A stretch of 64,000 nucleotides of DNA, taken from assembly GCA_013390605.1 (NCBI GenBank), contig JACAUB010000001.1, positions 2,688,124 to 2,752,123 on the forward strand, written 5' to 3'. The DNA is from Bacteroidota bacterium. GTDB lineage: Bacteria; Bacteroidota; Bacteroidia; Bacteroidales; Cfx3-03. Numbering within the stretch: position 1 is the stretch's first letter; every line of letters starts with the position of its first letter. A model generated the notes under the pieces. That model was not told the DNA's origin. It saw only the letters and a program-made list of their open reading frames with translations, and made no database searches. The translations under genes were made by a program, and so were the position numbers. Shown here one piece after another: positions 8,995 through 16,931 of the stretch.

Positions 8995-10722
8995 ATGGAC
9001 ACTAGTAAAAATGCTACTGACCCAACTCAACAGAAAACGTTGAGACTATGGCCTGGTGTGGTCATCGTGATATTACAATGGTTCGCCAGATTTGGTATTC
9101 CGGCTTTTTTTCCCGAAGATATTGCGATCGGGATGTTTGGAGGGCTCCTGGGTGGGTTAGCGATTATTGTATGGTGGGCTTTCTTTAGCAGGGCTCCCCG
9201 ATTGGAACGTTGGACTGCTTTTGTTCTGATGATCATAGCGTTGTTAGCAACATCACAAATCATCGATAAGTCGATTAAAACTGCGATGATGGGATTGATG
9301 TTCACGGTATATTCAATACCGGTACTAAGTCTTGCTTTTGTTCTGTGGGCTGTGATCTGTCGTAATCTGACAGGCAGATCACGTATTGTTACGATGGCCG
9401 TAACAATAGTGCTTGCATCAGGATGCTGGGCATTTATTCGTACGGATGGAATGGATGCTGAAGGACATCATGATTTTGCATGGAGGTGGGCAAAGTCTTC
9501 AGAGGATCGCTTACTTGCCAAAACCGATGATAAATTAATTGCACTGCCATTGGATTCGGCTGCATTGAAAACCGAAGCTGAATGGTCTGGTTTTCGGGGA
9601 GGTAACCGGGATGGGATTATCCACGGCGTTAAGATCAAGACGGATTGGACTAAAACGCCACCCGTTCAGATGTGGCGGAAATCAATTGGACCGGGATGCT
9701 CATCTTTTGCTATCCATGGGGCGTTGCTCTTTACGCAGGAACAGCGTGGCGAATATGAAATGGTGACCTGCTATAATCTGAATTCGGGTGAGCCTGTGTG
9801 GAATCATCGTGATAAGACCCGCTTCTGGGATGCACATGCAGGAGCTGGACCTCGTTCAACGCCAACACTCAGCAAAGGTCGTGTATATACATTAGGTGCA
9901 ACAGGTATTCTGAATGTGCTGGACGAACGTGATGGCACTGTTGTGTGGTCAAGAAATGCAGCAAACAACACGGGTGTTAAAATACCGGGTTGGGGTTATA
10001 CGAGTTCGCCATTGGTAGTTGATAGTGTGGTGGTGGTTGCAATTTCAGGAAAACTCATTGCTTATGACCTTATTGCTGGCAAAAAACGTTGGTCGGGTGC
10101 TGATGGTGGAGAATGTTATAGCTCGCCACATTTGTTGACGATAGATGGTGTGAAGCAGGTTGTATTTGTGAATAAAATGGGGACAACCAGTTATGTTCCG
10201 GCTACTGGTAAGGAGCTATGGAAGTTTCAGAAAACAGGTGGACAGATTGTTCAACCGGCACTGGTTACGGAAAGCGATATTTTGATTGATGCCGGCGATA
10301 TGAAAGGGATGCAGCGTATAACAATCAAAAATAAATCAGGAAGATGGAGCACTGAAGCGCGCTGGACTTCAGAAAAGTTGAGACCTTATTTTAATGATTT
10401 CGTGGTTCATAAAGGCTATATTTATGGTTTTGAAGGCAATAGCTTAGCATGCATAGATATTGAGAAAGGGGACCGCAAATGGAAAAGCGGACGTTATGGT
10501 GGTCAGCTTATTCTGCTGGCCGATCAGGATGTGCTACTGGTGCTGTCGGAAAAAGGAGAACTGGTATTGGTGAAGGCTGTTCCTGAAGAATTCAAAGAGC
10601 TTGCACGATTCCCTGCTATTAAAGGAAAGACATGGAATCACCCGGTTTTGGTTGGCAACGTCCTGGTAGTTCGCAACGCGCAGGAAATGGCAGCATTCCG
10701 GTTGTCACTTGCCGGTAGTTAA
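8995..10722 (+). CDS. Membrane-anchored PQQ-type beta-propeller protein
   Basis: 575 residues. Residues ~18-155 contain four to five hydrophobic helices (for example [50 protein letters not shown]). Residues ~195-575 form a beta-propeller of PQQ_2 repeats, with recurrent 'G..Y.L...G..N.L...DG..VW' strands, as in BamB and quinoprotein dehydrogenases. No catalytic dehydrogenase residues can be assigned, so it may be structural or a redox protein. The ATG at 8995 is preceded by an A-rich leader. A strong terminator follows at 10786. Confidence 0.8.
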   Translation: MDTSKNATDPTQQKTLRLWPGVVIVILQWFARFGIPAFFPEDIAIGMFGGLLGGLAIIVWWAFFSRAPRLERWTAFVLMIIALLATSQIIDKSIKTAMMGLMFTVYSIPVLSLAFVLWAVICRNLTGRSRIVTMAVTIVLASGCWAFIRTDGMDAEGHHDFAWRWAKSSEDRLLAKTDDKLIALPLDSAALKTEAEWSGFRGGNRDGIIHGVKIKTDWTKTPPVQMWRKSIGPGCSSFAIHGALLFTQEQRGEYEMVTCYNLNSGEPVWNHRDKTRFWDAHAGAGPRSTPTLSKGRVYTLGATGILNVLDERDGTVVWSRNAANNTGVKIPGWGYTSSPLVVDSVVVVAISGKLIAYDLIAGKKRWSGADGGECYSSPHLLTIDGVKQVVFVNKMGTTSYVPATGKELWKFQKTGGQIVQPALVTESDILIDAGDMKGMQRITIKNKSGRWSTEARWTSEKLRPYFNDFVVHKGYIYGFEGNSLACIDIEKGDRKWKSGRYGGQLILLADQDVLLVLSEKGELVLVKAVPEEFKELARFPAIKGKTWNHPVLVGNVLVVRNAQEMAAFRLSLAGS

Positions 10723-10785
10723 AGCGATTGACCGCTATACACGAGAAATTTATTTACCAACTGTTTGTGTTGTTTGGAGTTTAAA

Positions 10786-10829
10786 ATTGAGGCTGCCTAA
10801 AAGTAACTTAGGCAGCCTCAATCGTTTTT
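10786..10829 (+). terminator. Rho-independent terminator
   Basis: A 15-bp perfect stem (10786-10800 with 10808-10822, core TTGAGGCTGCCTAA) with a seven-base loop is followed by CGTTTTTA. It ends the PQQ-type gene. Confidence 0.85.
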
Positions 10830-10946
10830 ATATTCAGCGAGATGCTTAGTTTATTCAAAACACATTCACTAATAATTATAGATCTAAGTTATTTGTGTAC
10901 TTTAAAATATTATAAATCAGTAATAAAATTAAAACATTTAACATTA

Positions 10947-10999
10947 TATATTTGTTACATTATTGCTATTTTATAATAATTATTATAGTTTTGTAACAA
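10947..10999 (+). promoter_or_regulatory. Promoter/operator of the XRE-peptidase-PIN operon
   Basis: Two matches to TAnnTTTG (TATATTTG 10947-10954 and TAGTTTTG 10986-10993) flank a perfect 16-bp palindrome (10972-10987, TATAATAATTATTATA) that overlaps the second box. An 8-bp inverted repeat TTGTTACA (10952-10959) / TGTAACAA (10992-10999) brackets it. This arrangement is what an autoregulating XRE repressor would use. The operator role is inference. Confidence 0.5.
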
Positions 11000-11030
11000 T
11001 GAAGCCAAACGACAAAAAACATAACAACCG

Positions 11031-11375
11031 ATGAGCAGTAATGAAATAATAGGGCAAAATATTAAGCTCTTCCGTGAAAGGTTTGACATAACACAAGATG
11101 TATTTGCCAATTATTTAGGCGTAAAGAGAGAAGAGGTCAGCTATTTTGAAAACGGACGACGTAACATAAGTACTGAGATTATTGAAAAGGCAGCAAAACT
11201 ATTTGGCATAGATGAATATGATCTGTACGAGGAGAATCCTGAGAATCAACAAGCATCTGTTGCACTAGCTTTTAGGGCTGATTATTTGCAAACAGAAGAT
11301 CTGAAGCAAATTGCCGATTTTAAAAAGATCATCTTGAATTATATCAAAATGAAAAATATTGATTGTAATGAATAA
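11031..11375 (+). CDS. XRE-family helix-turn-helix regulator
   Basis: 114 residues. Residues ~8-62 are a Cro/C1-type HTH (IGQNIKLFRERFDITQDVFANYLGVKREEVSYFENGRR..). The C-terminal tail is helical. First gene of a three-gene overlapping set with an ImmA/IrrE peptidase and a PIN-like protein. In ICEBs1 and in Deinococcus (DdrO) such regulators are cleaved by the partner peptidase, releasing repression after DNA damage. By analogy it is probably the repressor of this operon, acting at the palindromes just upstream. Confidence 0.9.
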   Translation: MSSNEIIGQNIKLFRERFDITQDVFANYLGVKREEVSYFENGRRNISTEIIEKAAKLFGIDEYDLYEENPENQQASVALAFRADYLQTEDLKQIADFKKIILNYIKMKNIDCNE

Positions 11376-12111
11376 TCTTATCCTGGAAAAGAAAGCTGGC
11401 GAATTTCGCAATGCAAATAGCATTGGCGCTAATGATGCGATCCGTTTGAAAAGCCTTCTATCACAATTGAATGTTTTGACTGTTTATAGACCTCTAAGTC
11501 TTAACTTCGGAGGCATGGCTATAAAAATCAACAATGGAAATGATGTAAAAAGATTTATTTTAGTCAATAGCAATAGAACTATAGGTAATCAACACTTTAC
11601 AATAGGTCATGAATTATACCATCTTTATTTTCAAAAAGAATTCGCTTCTAAAATATGTAATATCGGAGTTTATGACAGCAAGGATAAGGAAGAATGTAAC
11701 GCTGACATATTTGCTTCATATTTATTATTACCAGAATCGGGTATTAAGATGCTTATTCCTGATAATGAATTGGGAAAGAATAAAATATTATTGAATACTA
11801 TTTTGAAAATTGAACACTTTTTTTCATGCTCACGAACAGCGTTGCTCTATCGGTTAAAACAATTGAATTTTATTGACAGCGCTCTCTATGATACGTATAA
11901 AGAAAACGTAAAAAGAAGTGCACTACAATTTGGATATAGTATTGATTTGTATGAATCGGGTAATCATAATCTGGTTGTTGGTGATTATGGAACAATTGCC
12001 AGGAACTTGTTCGAGAAGGAAATTATATCAGAAAGTAATTATTTTTCGCTATTGCTTGATTTAGGCATAAACGTAGATGAAATTGAAAAATTAGGTAATG
12101 AAGACGATTGA
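11368..12111 (+). CDS. ImmA/IrrE-family zinc metallopeptidase
   Basis: 247 residues from the ATG at 11368, which overlaps the XRE stop codon by 8 bp; an upstream in-frame TTG (11359) is less likely. The zinc motif is HELYH (residues 81-85), and the third ligand region is EECNADIFASYLLLP (about residues 108-122), both typical of COG2856 peptidases. A helical C-terminal part follows. The family's known role is site-specific cleavage of the partner XRE repressor. The tight overlap on both sides suggests translational coupling within the operon. Confidence 0.92.
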   Translation: MNNLILEKKAGEFRNANSIGANDAIRLKSLLSQLNVLTVYRPLSLNFGGMAIKINNGNDVKRFILVNSNRTIGNQHFTIGHELYHLYFQKEFASKICNIGVYDSKDKEECNADIFASYLLLPESGIKMLIPDNELGKNKILLNTILKIEHFFSCSRTALLYRLKQLNFIDSALYDTYKENVKRSALQFGYSIDLYESGNHNLVVGDYGTIARNLFEKEIISESNYFSLLLDLGINVDEIEKLGNEDD

Positions 12112-12634
12112 AAGAATAATTTTGATTGATGCCGATGTTGTATCACACTTTATTTATGCAGGTGAAATTCTCTCTTTACCTACAATCTTCAAAAACAAAA
12201 TCTTTATATTAGATAAGGTATACGCTGAACTTCAAAGATTCCCAAAAAGAAAAGTTGAAATAGATAATATATTAAATTTTAAATTGTTAGAAATAATGCC
12301 TTTCCCGGAAGACAATATCGAAATCAAAAAAGAATATGCCTTTCTGAAAAAATTCAGGCTTAAAGGTGATGGCGAAAGTGCTTGCATGGCTGTTGCAAGG
12401 TATACTAATAATATTCTGGCAAGTAGTAATTTAAAGGATACAGCTGAATATTGCAAAATGCATCGTGTAGATTATTTGACAACAATGGACTTTTTATATG
12501 AGGCCTTTAGGATAAATATTTTCTCATTAGAGAGATGTAATACATTTATTTCTAAAGTAAAAGCTTCAGGAAATAAACTTCCAGTGAATAGATTAGAAGA
12601 CTTTAAATACAGAGATTTAGGATTTGTGTTTTAG
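12098..12634 (+). CDS. PIN-like ribonuclease-fold protein (probable toxin or effector)
   Basis: 178 residues; starts 14 bp before the end of the peptidase gene. The PIN pattern is visible: IILIDADV (Asp11/Asp13), Glu44 in VYAEL, GDGESACMAVA (Asp91/Glu93) and LASSNLKDTAEYC, where most relatives (DUF3368/COG2405-type) have a DD pair. Here it is SN with Asp114 a little later. The active site may therefore be altered. PIN proteins are Mg-dependent RNases, often toxins. Encoded third behind XRE and ImmA, it is the likely effector. Confidence 0.72.
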   Translation: MKTIERIILIDADVVSHFIYAGEILSLPTIFKNKIFILDKVYAELQRFPKRKVEIDNILNFKLLEIMPFPEDNIEIKKEYAFLKKFRLKGDGESACMAVARYTNNILASSNLKDTAEYCKMHRVDYLTTMDFLYEAFRINIFSLERCNTFISKVKASGNKLPVNRLEDFKYRDLGFVF

Positions 12635-12903
12635 CGAACCTTGAAATTAAGTATTATGAAGGTATTTATCTCTAAAAGCAGACACATGCATATACATTTC
12701 ACTACGAAATAGGAAATTTCTACTTTAAGAAGAAAAATTAATTGAAATTGGCTTCAGTTGGCTCCTAATGGCCTCCAATGACTACCCCCGAATTCTTGAC
12801 ACGTCCAATAGCTGTTTTGTAATTTCACTTTGTTGATCAACGAGAATATAAACAAACTGAATTACGAACCAGGTCACTTTTTGTGACCTCTAAACTTAAA
12901 ACA
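12635..12903 (+). promoter_or_regulatory. Leader of the two-gene cassette: tandem repeats, sigma70-like promoter, hairpin
   Basis: 12748-12780 holds three to four tandem ~10-bp units related to TTGGCTCCAA (TTGGCTTCAG, TTGGCTCCTAA, TGGCCTCCAA). TTGACA at 12796-12801 and TGTAAT at 12818-12823, 16 bp apart, look like an E. coli sigma70 promoter, unusual for this phylum. A hairpin AGGTCAC-TTTTT-GTGACCT (12871-12889) lies just before the ATG at 12904. Confidence 0.5.
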
Positions 12904-13698
12904 ATGGCTATTCAAACTGGTGCTATTAAGTACCGCGGAAGCTTTAAAAGCATCCGAAACTATGTCAACCTCCATGATGAAAACACCTACGCCGGTGAAA
13001 AAGGAGGTGCCAACCGTGATTTAATCATGAACAACCCTGCCTTTGCACGTACCCGTGAGAATATGGTGGAATTTGGTGGTTGTGGCGTGGCTGTGAAAGC
13101 ACTCCGACTGGGATTCCTTAACCTCTTACCCGATCAAACGGATAAGAACTTTACCGGTAGGCTCATGCGTATCGTGAAGGAGGTGAACCGTAGAGATATC
13201 GAAGGGGTGAAAGGAAAAAGAGGAATCTACTTTAGTGAGGCCCGTCCTACCCTCGCTACGATGGTCTTTAATGTATTGGAGAGTGTGACTGAGAGTCTGA
13301 AGCTCTTCTTCCTCTGTAGTCATCCCGTGGGTAAGGTGGATGCCACCCTCAAAGTGACAGATCTTGTGATTAAACCTATATTGATCCCTAAAGGGGCTAC
13401 ACACTTCCGTGTGCAGAACCATCTGAGTGTGATCAGTGATTATGCCTACTCTGAAATGAGTCATCGGTATGAGGCTTCCAATGAGCTTAACGGGCAGAGT
13501 GTGTTTAAATACTCTGAGTATACGCCTATCGGTACGGCTCTCACGGCTGAGATCAAGGCGGCCTTCCCGGAAGGTACGGTGGTGGGTGATGACTGTAGTA
13601 TCATCCAGTGTGTGGGGGTTGAGTTTTATGTCAGCACCAATGGTGCGCATTACCTCCCGCTCAAAGGTAGTAGCATGATGGTGGCTGATATCTATTAA
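12904..13698 (+). CDS. Conserved Bacteroidota protein of unknown function (264 aa)
   Basis: Start chosen at the ATG at 12904 behind an A-rich leader; the in-frame GTG at 12883 lies inside a hairpin. 264 residues, no signal peptide, no membrane segment. The N-terminus is basic (KYRGSFKSIRNY), followed by a Gly/Asn/Arg stretch (GEKGGANRDLIMNNPAFA) and a helical part. The second half looks beta-rich. I recall similar N-termini in other Bacteroidota but know no function. Codon use is GC-richer and more uniform than in the AT-rich neighbours, hinting at high expression or transfer. It is paired with a 78-aa membrane protein 10 bp downstream. Confidence 0.7.
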   Translation: MAIQTGAIKYRGSFKSIRNYVNLHDENTYAGEKGGANRDLIMNNPAFARTRENMVEFGGCGVAVKALRLGFLNLLPDQTDKNFTGRLMRIVKEVNRRDIEGVKGKRGIYFSEARPTLATMVFNVLESVTESLKLFFLCSHPVGKVDATLKVTDLVIKPILIPKGATHFRVQNHLSVISDYAYSEMSHRYEASNELNGQSVFKYSEYTPIGTALTAEIKAAFPEGTVVGDDCSIIQCVGVEFYVSTNGAHYLPLKGSSMMVADIY

Positions 13699-13708
13699 TC
13701 GCTTTGTC

Positions 13709-13945
13709 ATGAAAAAGAGTAATATAACCCGTTCTGATTTAACGTTCTTAGAAAGGATTACGGCCCCTACGCCTTCGTTCTTTAAGAAGGTGCGGACCAT
13801 TGGGTTGGTGATGGGGGTGATCGGGGCTGCTTTATTGGCTTCGCCTGTGGCGCTGCCTGCTGTGGTGGGTACTATTGGTGGCTATCTGGTGCTGGGTGGC
13901 AGTATCATTACTTCTGTGGCACAGACTGCGGTGAAGGATGAGTGA
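13709..13945 (+). CDS. Small hydrophobic protein, partner of the 264-aa protein
   Basis: 78 residues; starts 10 bp after the previous stop. The first ~27 residues are basic and polar (MKKSNITRSDLTFLER...). Residues ~28-70 are almost wholly hydrophobic and Gly/Ala-rich, enough for one long or two short membrane helices, and the C-terminus is charged (KDE). The size and shape resemble holins or small pore-forming proteins, but there is no sequence proof. Same GC-rich codon use as its partner. Two hairpins follow directly. Confidence 0.6.
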   Translation: MKKSNITRSDLTFLERITAPTPSFFKKVRTIGLVMGVIGAALLASPVALPAVVGTIGGYLVLGGSIITSVAQTAVKDE

Positions 13946-13946
13946 T

Positions 13947-13974
13947 GTAAAGACACAGAACCATGTGTCTTTAC
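13947..13974 (+). repeat. 11-bp perfect hairpin after the cassette
   Basis: GTAAAGACACA (13947-13957) pairs with TGTGTCTTTAC (13964-13974), loop of six. It begins one base after the stop of the 78-aa gene and lacks a T-run, so it may be an RNA-stability element ahead of the true terminator at 13987. Confidence 0.65.
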
Positions 13975-13986
13975 TCGTCCAGAAAC

Positions 13987-14020
13987 AAAAAGAGCCGACC
14001 CATATGGATCGGCTCTTTTT
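13987..14020. terminator. Bidirectional Rho-independent terminator
   Basis: AGAGCCGA/TCGGCTCT stem with two further inner pairs, preceded by AAAA and followed by TTTTT. It lies between the convergent cassette and VOC genes and can serve both. Confidence 0.85.
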
Positions 14021-14051
14021 ATTATAATACTTTATAGCGAAAGCGATAGTT

Positions 14052-15011
14052 CTATTTCACGAATTTCAAAGGAGGGGCTGTGGACGATGGTGTTGGTTGA
14101 CCATCTATAGTTTTAGCTTCCATTATCTCTACGCGGGTTCCATCACCATCAAAACAATTAATTTGACGTTTCTTGTTAATTCCTACTTTAAAGTCGGGAG
14201 ACATCTGACATCCTGTAGGCAATATTCTTGTTTTGAGAACACTTAAGGCTGCAGGAACATCATCTACCTCCAGACAAAGGTGATTCATCGATCCCATTCG
14301 AGATTTGTTAGGTGTTTTATCATACAACATTAATTCAATGTAGTCGTTTCCATCAGGTACTTTTAGATTGACCCAACTCACATTTTTTCCATCGGCACTG
14401 CCTCGCCATGTTTCTTTAAAGCCAAGTATATCGCAATAAAACTTCATTGCACTATCTATGTCGGGGACCATAAATCCAACATGACTCATGCGTTTACTAA
14501 TCCGTGTAGATGGATTGTCGGCCCCTATATTCTTCATGGTATATCCCTCTTTTCCATATTGAACGATCTCGCAAGTTGTTCCATTGGGATCTGTTACGAA
14601 AAAATTATAATTACCAATGCGACCCTTTGGGGTGTCTTTCGGAACTGTAAAACCTTTAGAGGCCAGATAGATTCTCATGCCTTCTGCATCATCGGTTTCA
14701 AGAGCAAAATGAAAGAACCGATCAGCTTCAGACGCTTTCTCGGGAAATAGCTCGATTAACTGGCGATCATTAATTTTGATAAATGTAAGGCCAAGTCCGT
14801 TTCCGTCTTTATTCTGCAGAGAATAGGGCTCTGCATAACCAAGGAAATCTTTATAGAAATGGCGGGTGTTTTCTATATCCTTCACATATAAGGCGATATG
14901 GGCAACACCTGTAATACGAGGTCGTTTAATCACTTTTGTATCCTGTGCAGACGTTTGCGCAACCACTACTGATACAAAGAAGAAGAGGATAATAAGTAAT
15001 CTTGATTTCAT
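14052..15011 (-). CDS. Secreted two-domain VOC (glyoxalase-like) protein
   Basis: 319 residues. A signal peptide (first ~22 residues, ...SVVVAQTSAQ) is followed by two VOC modules, about residues 33-155 (ITGVAHIALYVKDIENTRHFYKDFLGY... TCEIVQY) and 168-300 (MSHVGFMVPDIDSAMKFYCDILGF... VEIME). Metal-ligand His and Glu residues are present in both halves, as in ring-cleaving dioxygenases and glyoxalases. The periplasmic location is unusual for glyoxalase I; the substrate is unknown. Third gene of an operon: 8 bp after the winged-helix gene. Confidence 0.85.
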   Translation of the reverse strand: MKSRLLIILFFFVSVVVAQTSAQDTKVIKRPRITGVAHIALYVKDIENTRHFYKDFLGYAEPYSLQNKDGNGLGLTFIKINDRQLIELFPEKASEADRFFHFALETDDAEGMRIYLASKGFTVPKDTPKGRIGNYNFFVTDPNGTTCEIVQYGKEGYTMKNIGADNPSTRISKRMSHVGFMVPDIDSAMKFYCDILGFKETWRGSADGKNVSWVNLKVPDGNDYIELMLYDKTPNKSRMGSMNHLCLEVDDVPAALSVLKTRILPTGCQMSPDFKVGINKKRQINCFDGDGTRVEIMEAKTIDGQPTPSSTAPPLKFVK

Positions 15012-15019
15012 AATTTGGG

Positions 15020-16117
15020 TTAGTGATGAATGATTTCAACTTTTTTATTCAGGAAATTCGAATATCGTAAAGCGGCTTCTGCAATCTGTTCTTTCGCAGC
15101 TACAGTAAGTGACTGAAATGGTTCTGTTTCCAGAATTATTCTATCGTTCTTTATTGTCCGCCGCCAAATACCTACTACTTGTCCGTTTATTACAATAATC
15201 GGTTTAAAGATACCATTATTTGATACAGCTTTCGTCTGATCTTTAAAAGGCAAAGATGCTGTTCTGTCTTTGTAGCTAATTAAAAATTCGTCAAAAGCCG
15301 GAAGTAAATGTACGATATCTTTATGAGACTTTGGAAAGATGAATGAGGGTGTAAACCAATAAATCTGATCGCCGATTGATTCGGAAATAAAATTAGATTT
15401 CACCATTTCGAGAGCTTTCCTTGCTTCGTTTACAGACAAACCTGACCACCAAACAAAGTCGGAAAGTGTTGCAGGGCTATGGCTTGTAAAATACTTTAAT
15501 GCCAATAAAGATATGGCTTCATCTCTACTTAAAGTTGTTGCTTTTGGTACTCTTTCAGAAAGGAGCGCGTAGGTTTGCTTGTTTTTTTTGATTCGTCCAC
15601 TACATATTATCCCATCTAATTCAGCACGCATCAAGAGGTGTGATGCTCTGTTATTGTCAGTCGCGATATTTTCTCCAGCTAATCGGGATAATAATTCTTC
15701 ACGAGATAACTGGTTGCCACCCTGTAATGCACTTTCGAATATTGAATTGCTCTTCGCATAAATGACATCATCGAGTTCAAGCTCTCTGTCTCTTGATTTC
15801 ATAGAGGCCTTAATCTGTTTTGCATTCAGTGCCAGCATCCAATGCAGGTCGTCGGATGAAGCAAGATGCCAGGTTGGGCGTAACAGATGGGTCCGGATTA
15901 CATGACCATCATCAATTGCCAATTCGATAAATTGGTTTGTTGAATTCGGAATGCGTATACCAATAGCCCACCGGACCATGTAAAAGTCTTGTGCCTGCAT
16001 TGCCCCCATCCAACCTACAACTTCTTTTACAGTTGTAAATTTAGATTCAATGACCTGTTGATTGAATAACCTTAATAATGAAAGATCTATTGGACTGATG
16101 GATGGACGGCTACTCAT
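15020..16117 (-). CDS. HTH_42 winged-helix protein, AlkZ-like DNA glycosylase candidate
   Basis: 365 residues of the HTH_42 (PF06224) superfamily, which includes the AlkZ and YcaQ/AlkX crosslink glycosylases. The key Q-x-Q motif is visible as QAQ (Gln41, Gln43) in GWMGAMQAQDFYMVRWA, followed by the conserved 'RTHLLRPTWHL' segment and a C-terminal 'LLPAFDEFLISYKDR' region. By family knowledge it may excise bulky alkyl or crosslinked bases. It overlaps the upstream DUF1361 gene by 8 bp and is followed at once by a secreted VOC gene. Confidence 0.8.
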   Translation of the reverse strand: MSSRPSISPIDLSLLRLFNQQVIESKFTTVKEVVGWMGAMQAQDFYMVRWAIGIRIPNSTNQFIELAIDDGHVIRTHLLRPTWHLASSDDLHWMLALNAKQIKASMKSRDRELELDDVIYAKSNSIFESALQGGNQLSREELLSRLAGENIATDNNRASHLLMRAELDGIICSGRIKKNKQTYALLSERVPKATTLSRDEAISLLALKYFTSHSPATLSDFVWWSGLSVNEARKALEMVKSNFISESIGDQIYWFTPSFIFPKSHKDIVHLLPAFDEFLISYKDRTASLPFKDQTKAVSNNGIFKPIIVINGQVVGIWRRTIKNDRIILETEPFQSLTVAAKEQIAEAALRYSNFLNKKVEIIHH

Positions 16118-16775
16118 CTTTCTTTCTGATTATTTTAAACGACCAGTACACCATATTCAGAAAAACAAACATGGATAGTGTCATTCCCCAAGCTCTGGGA
16201 TGGTGAAATGGATTTATCAATATTCCGCCTATATCATAAATTAACCCAAATGGCTCTCTGATTACATCCCAACTATTCCATCTTAGATCGCGTCCGATAT
16301 ATATTCCAAAGCTGCCCAGGAATAAAAGACCAACAGAAATTACAGATATCCATTTGTGATTAATTGACTTTTTCAAGATCCGTTCTAAATCCCATAAGCT
16401 TAATAGTCCAAAAAGCATTCCGACCCAGGCAAATGTTAATATCAATATTAAATCAAACCATAGCGGCATTGTTGACTTATGGGTTATATGAACCAAATCG
16501 GTAAATATATAGGGAGAATTGGGAAAAAATAAAAACCAAACAATCAGCAACAAGGTAAGGATCTGTTTGTTCGACTGTAATTTAGGCCTAATGGCAACTA
16601 AACTGGTTAGCGCCCATGGAATAAATGCAAGAAATAAATTCCAATTCAACGATAAGAGAAAATGATCTTTTGTGTATAGGTATCTAAACATTGAAAAGCC
16701 GAAACAAATTAAGGTTATTACGGCCATAAATATAGTTTCATTCAGTCTGTTGTGTTCTTTTAATTGCCTAAACAT
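16110..16775 (-). CDS. DUF1361 integral membrane protein
   Basis: 221 residues with about six transmembrane helices. It carries the DUF1361 signatures: SLNWNLFLAFIPW, FFPNSPYIFTDLVH and GIYIGRDLRWNSWD. Function unknown. First gene of a three-gene minus-strand operon (DUF1361, HTH_42, VOC). The start is the ATG at 16775. Confidence 0.88.
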   Translation of the reverse strand: MFRQLKEHNRLNETIFMAVITLICFGFSMFRYLYTKDHFLLSLNWNLFLAFIPWALTSLVAIRPKLQSNKQILTLLLIVWFLFFPNSPYIFTDLVHITHKSTMPLWFDLILILTFAWVGMLFGLLSLWDLERILKKSINHKWISVISVGLLFLGSFGIYIGRDLRWNSWDVIREPFGLIYDIGGILINPFHHPRAWGMTLSMFVFLNMVYWSFKIIRKKDE

Positions 16776-16875
16776 AAATCGTGTATTTTAATATGCTATT
16801 CAAATAATTAACGTTCTATTTCGCTAATAAAGTATTTCAAGCAAAGATAAATCATCATTGCTTCTATAATACAAC

Positions 16876-16906
16876 GAGAGGTGATAAACTATATTTATCA
16901 CCTCTC
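16876..16906. terminator. 13-bp hairpin downstream of sucC
   Basis: GAGAGGTGATAAA (16876-16888) pairs exactly with TTTATCACCTCTC (16894-16906), loop of five. It follows the sucC stop at 16932. The T-run lies on the stop-codon side rather than after the stem, so termination efficiency is uncertain. Confidence 0.6.
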
Positions 16907-16931
16907 CATTCTTAAAAAAAGAATCTTTCTT

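Noticed and set aside
12883..12903. GTG start 21 bp upstream for the 264-aa protein
   Set aside because: The GTG forms part of a perfect hairpin arm; the ATG at 12904 has a typical A-rich leader.
13126..13800. Long minus-strand reading frame opposite the 264-aa gene
   Set aside because: It arises from the codon bias of the plus-strand gene; no start context and no known motif.
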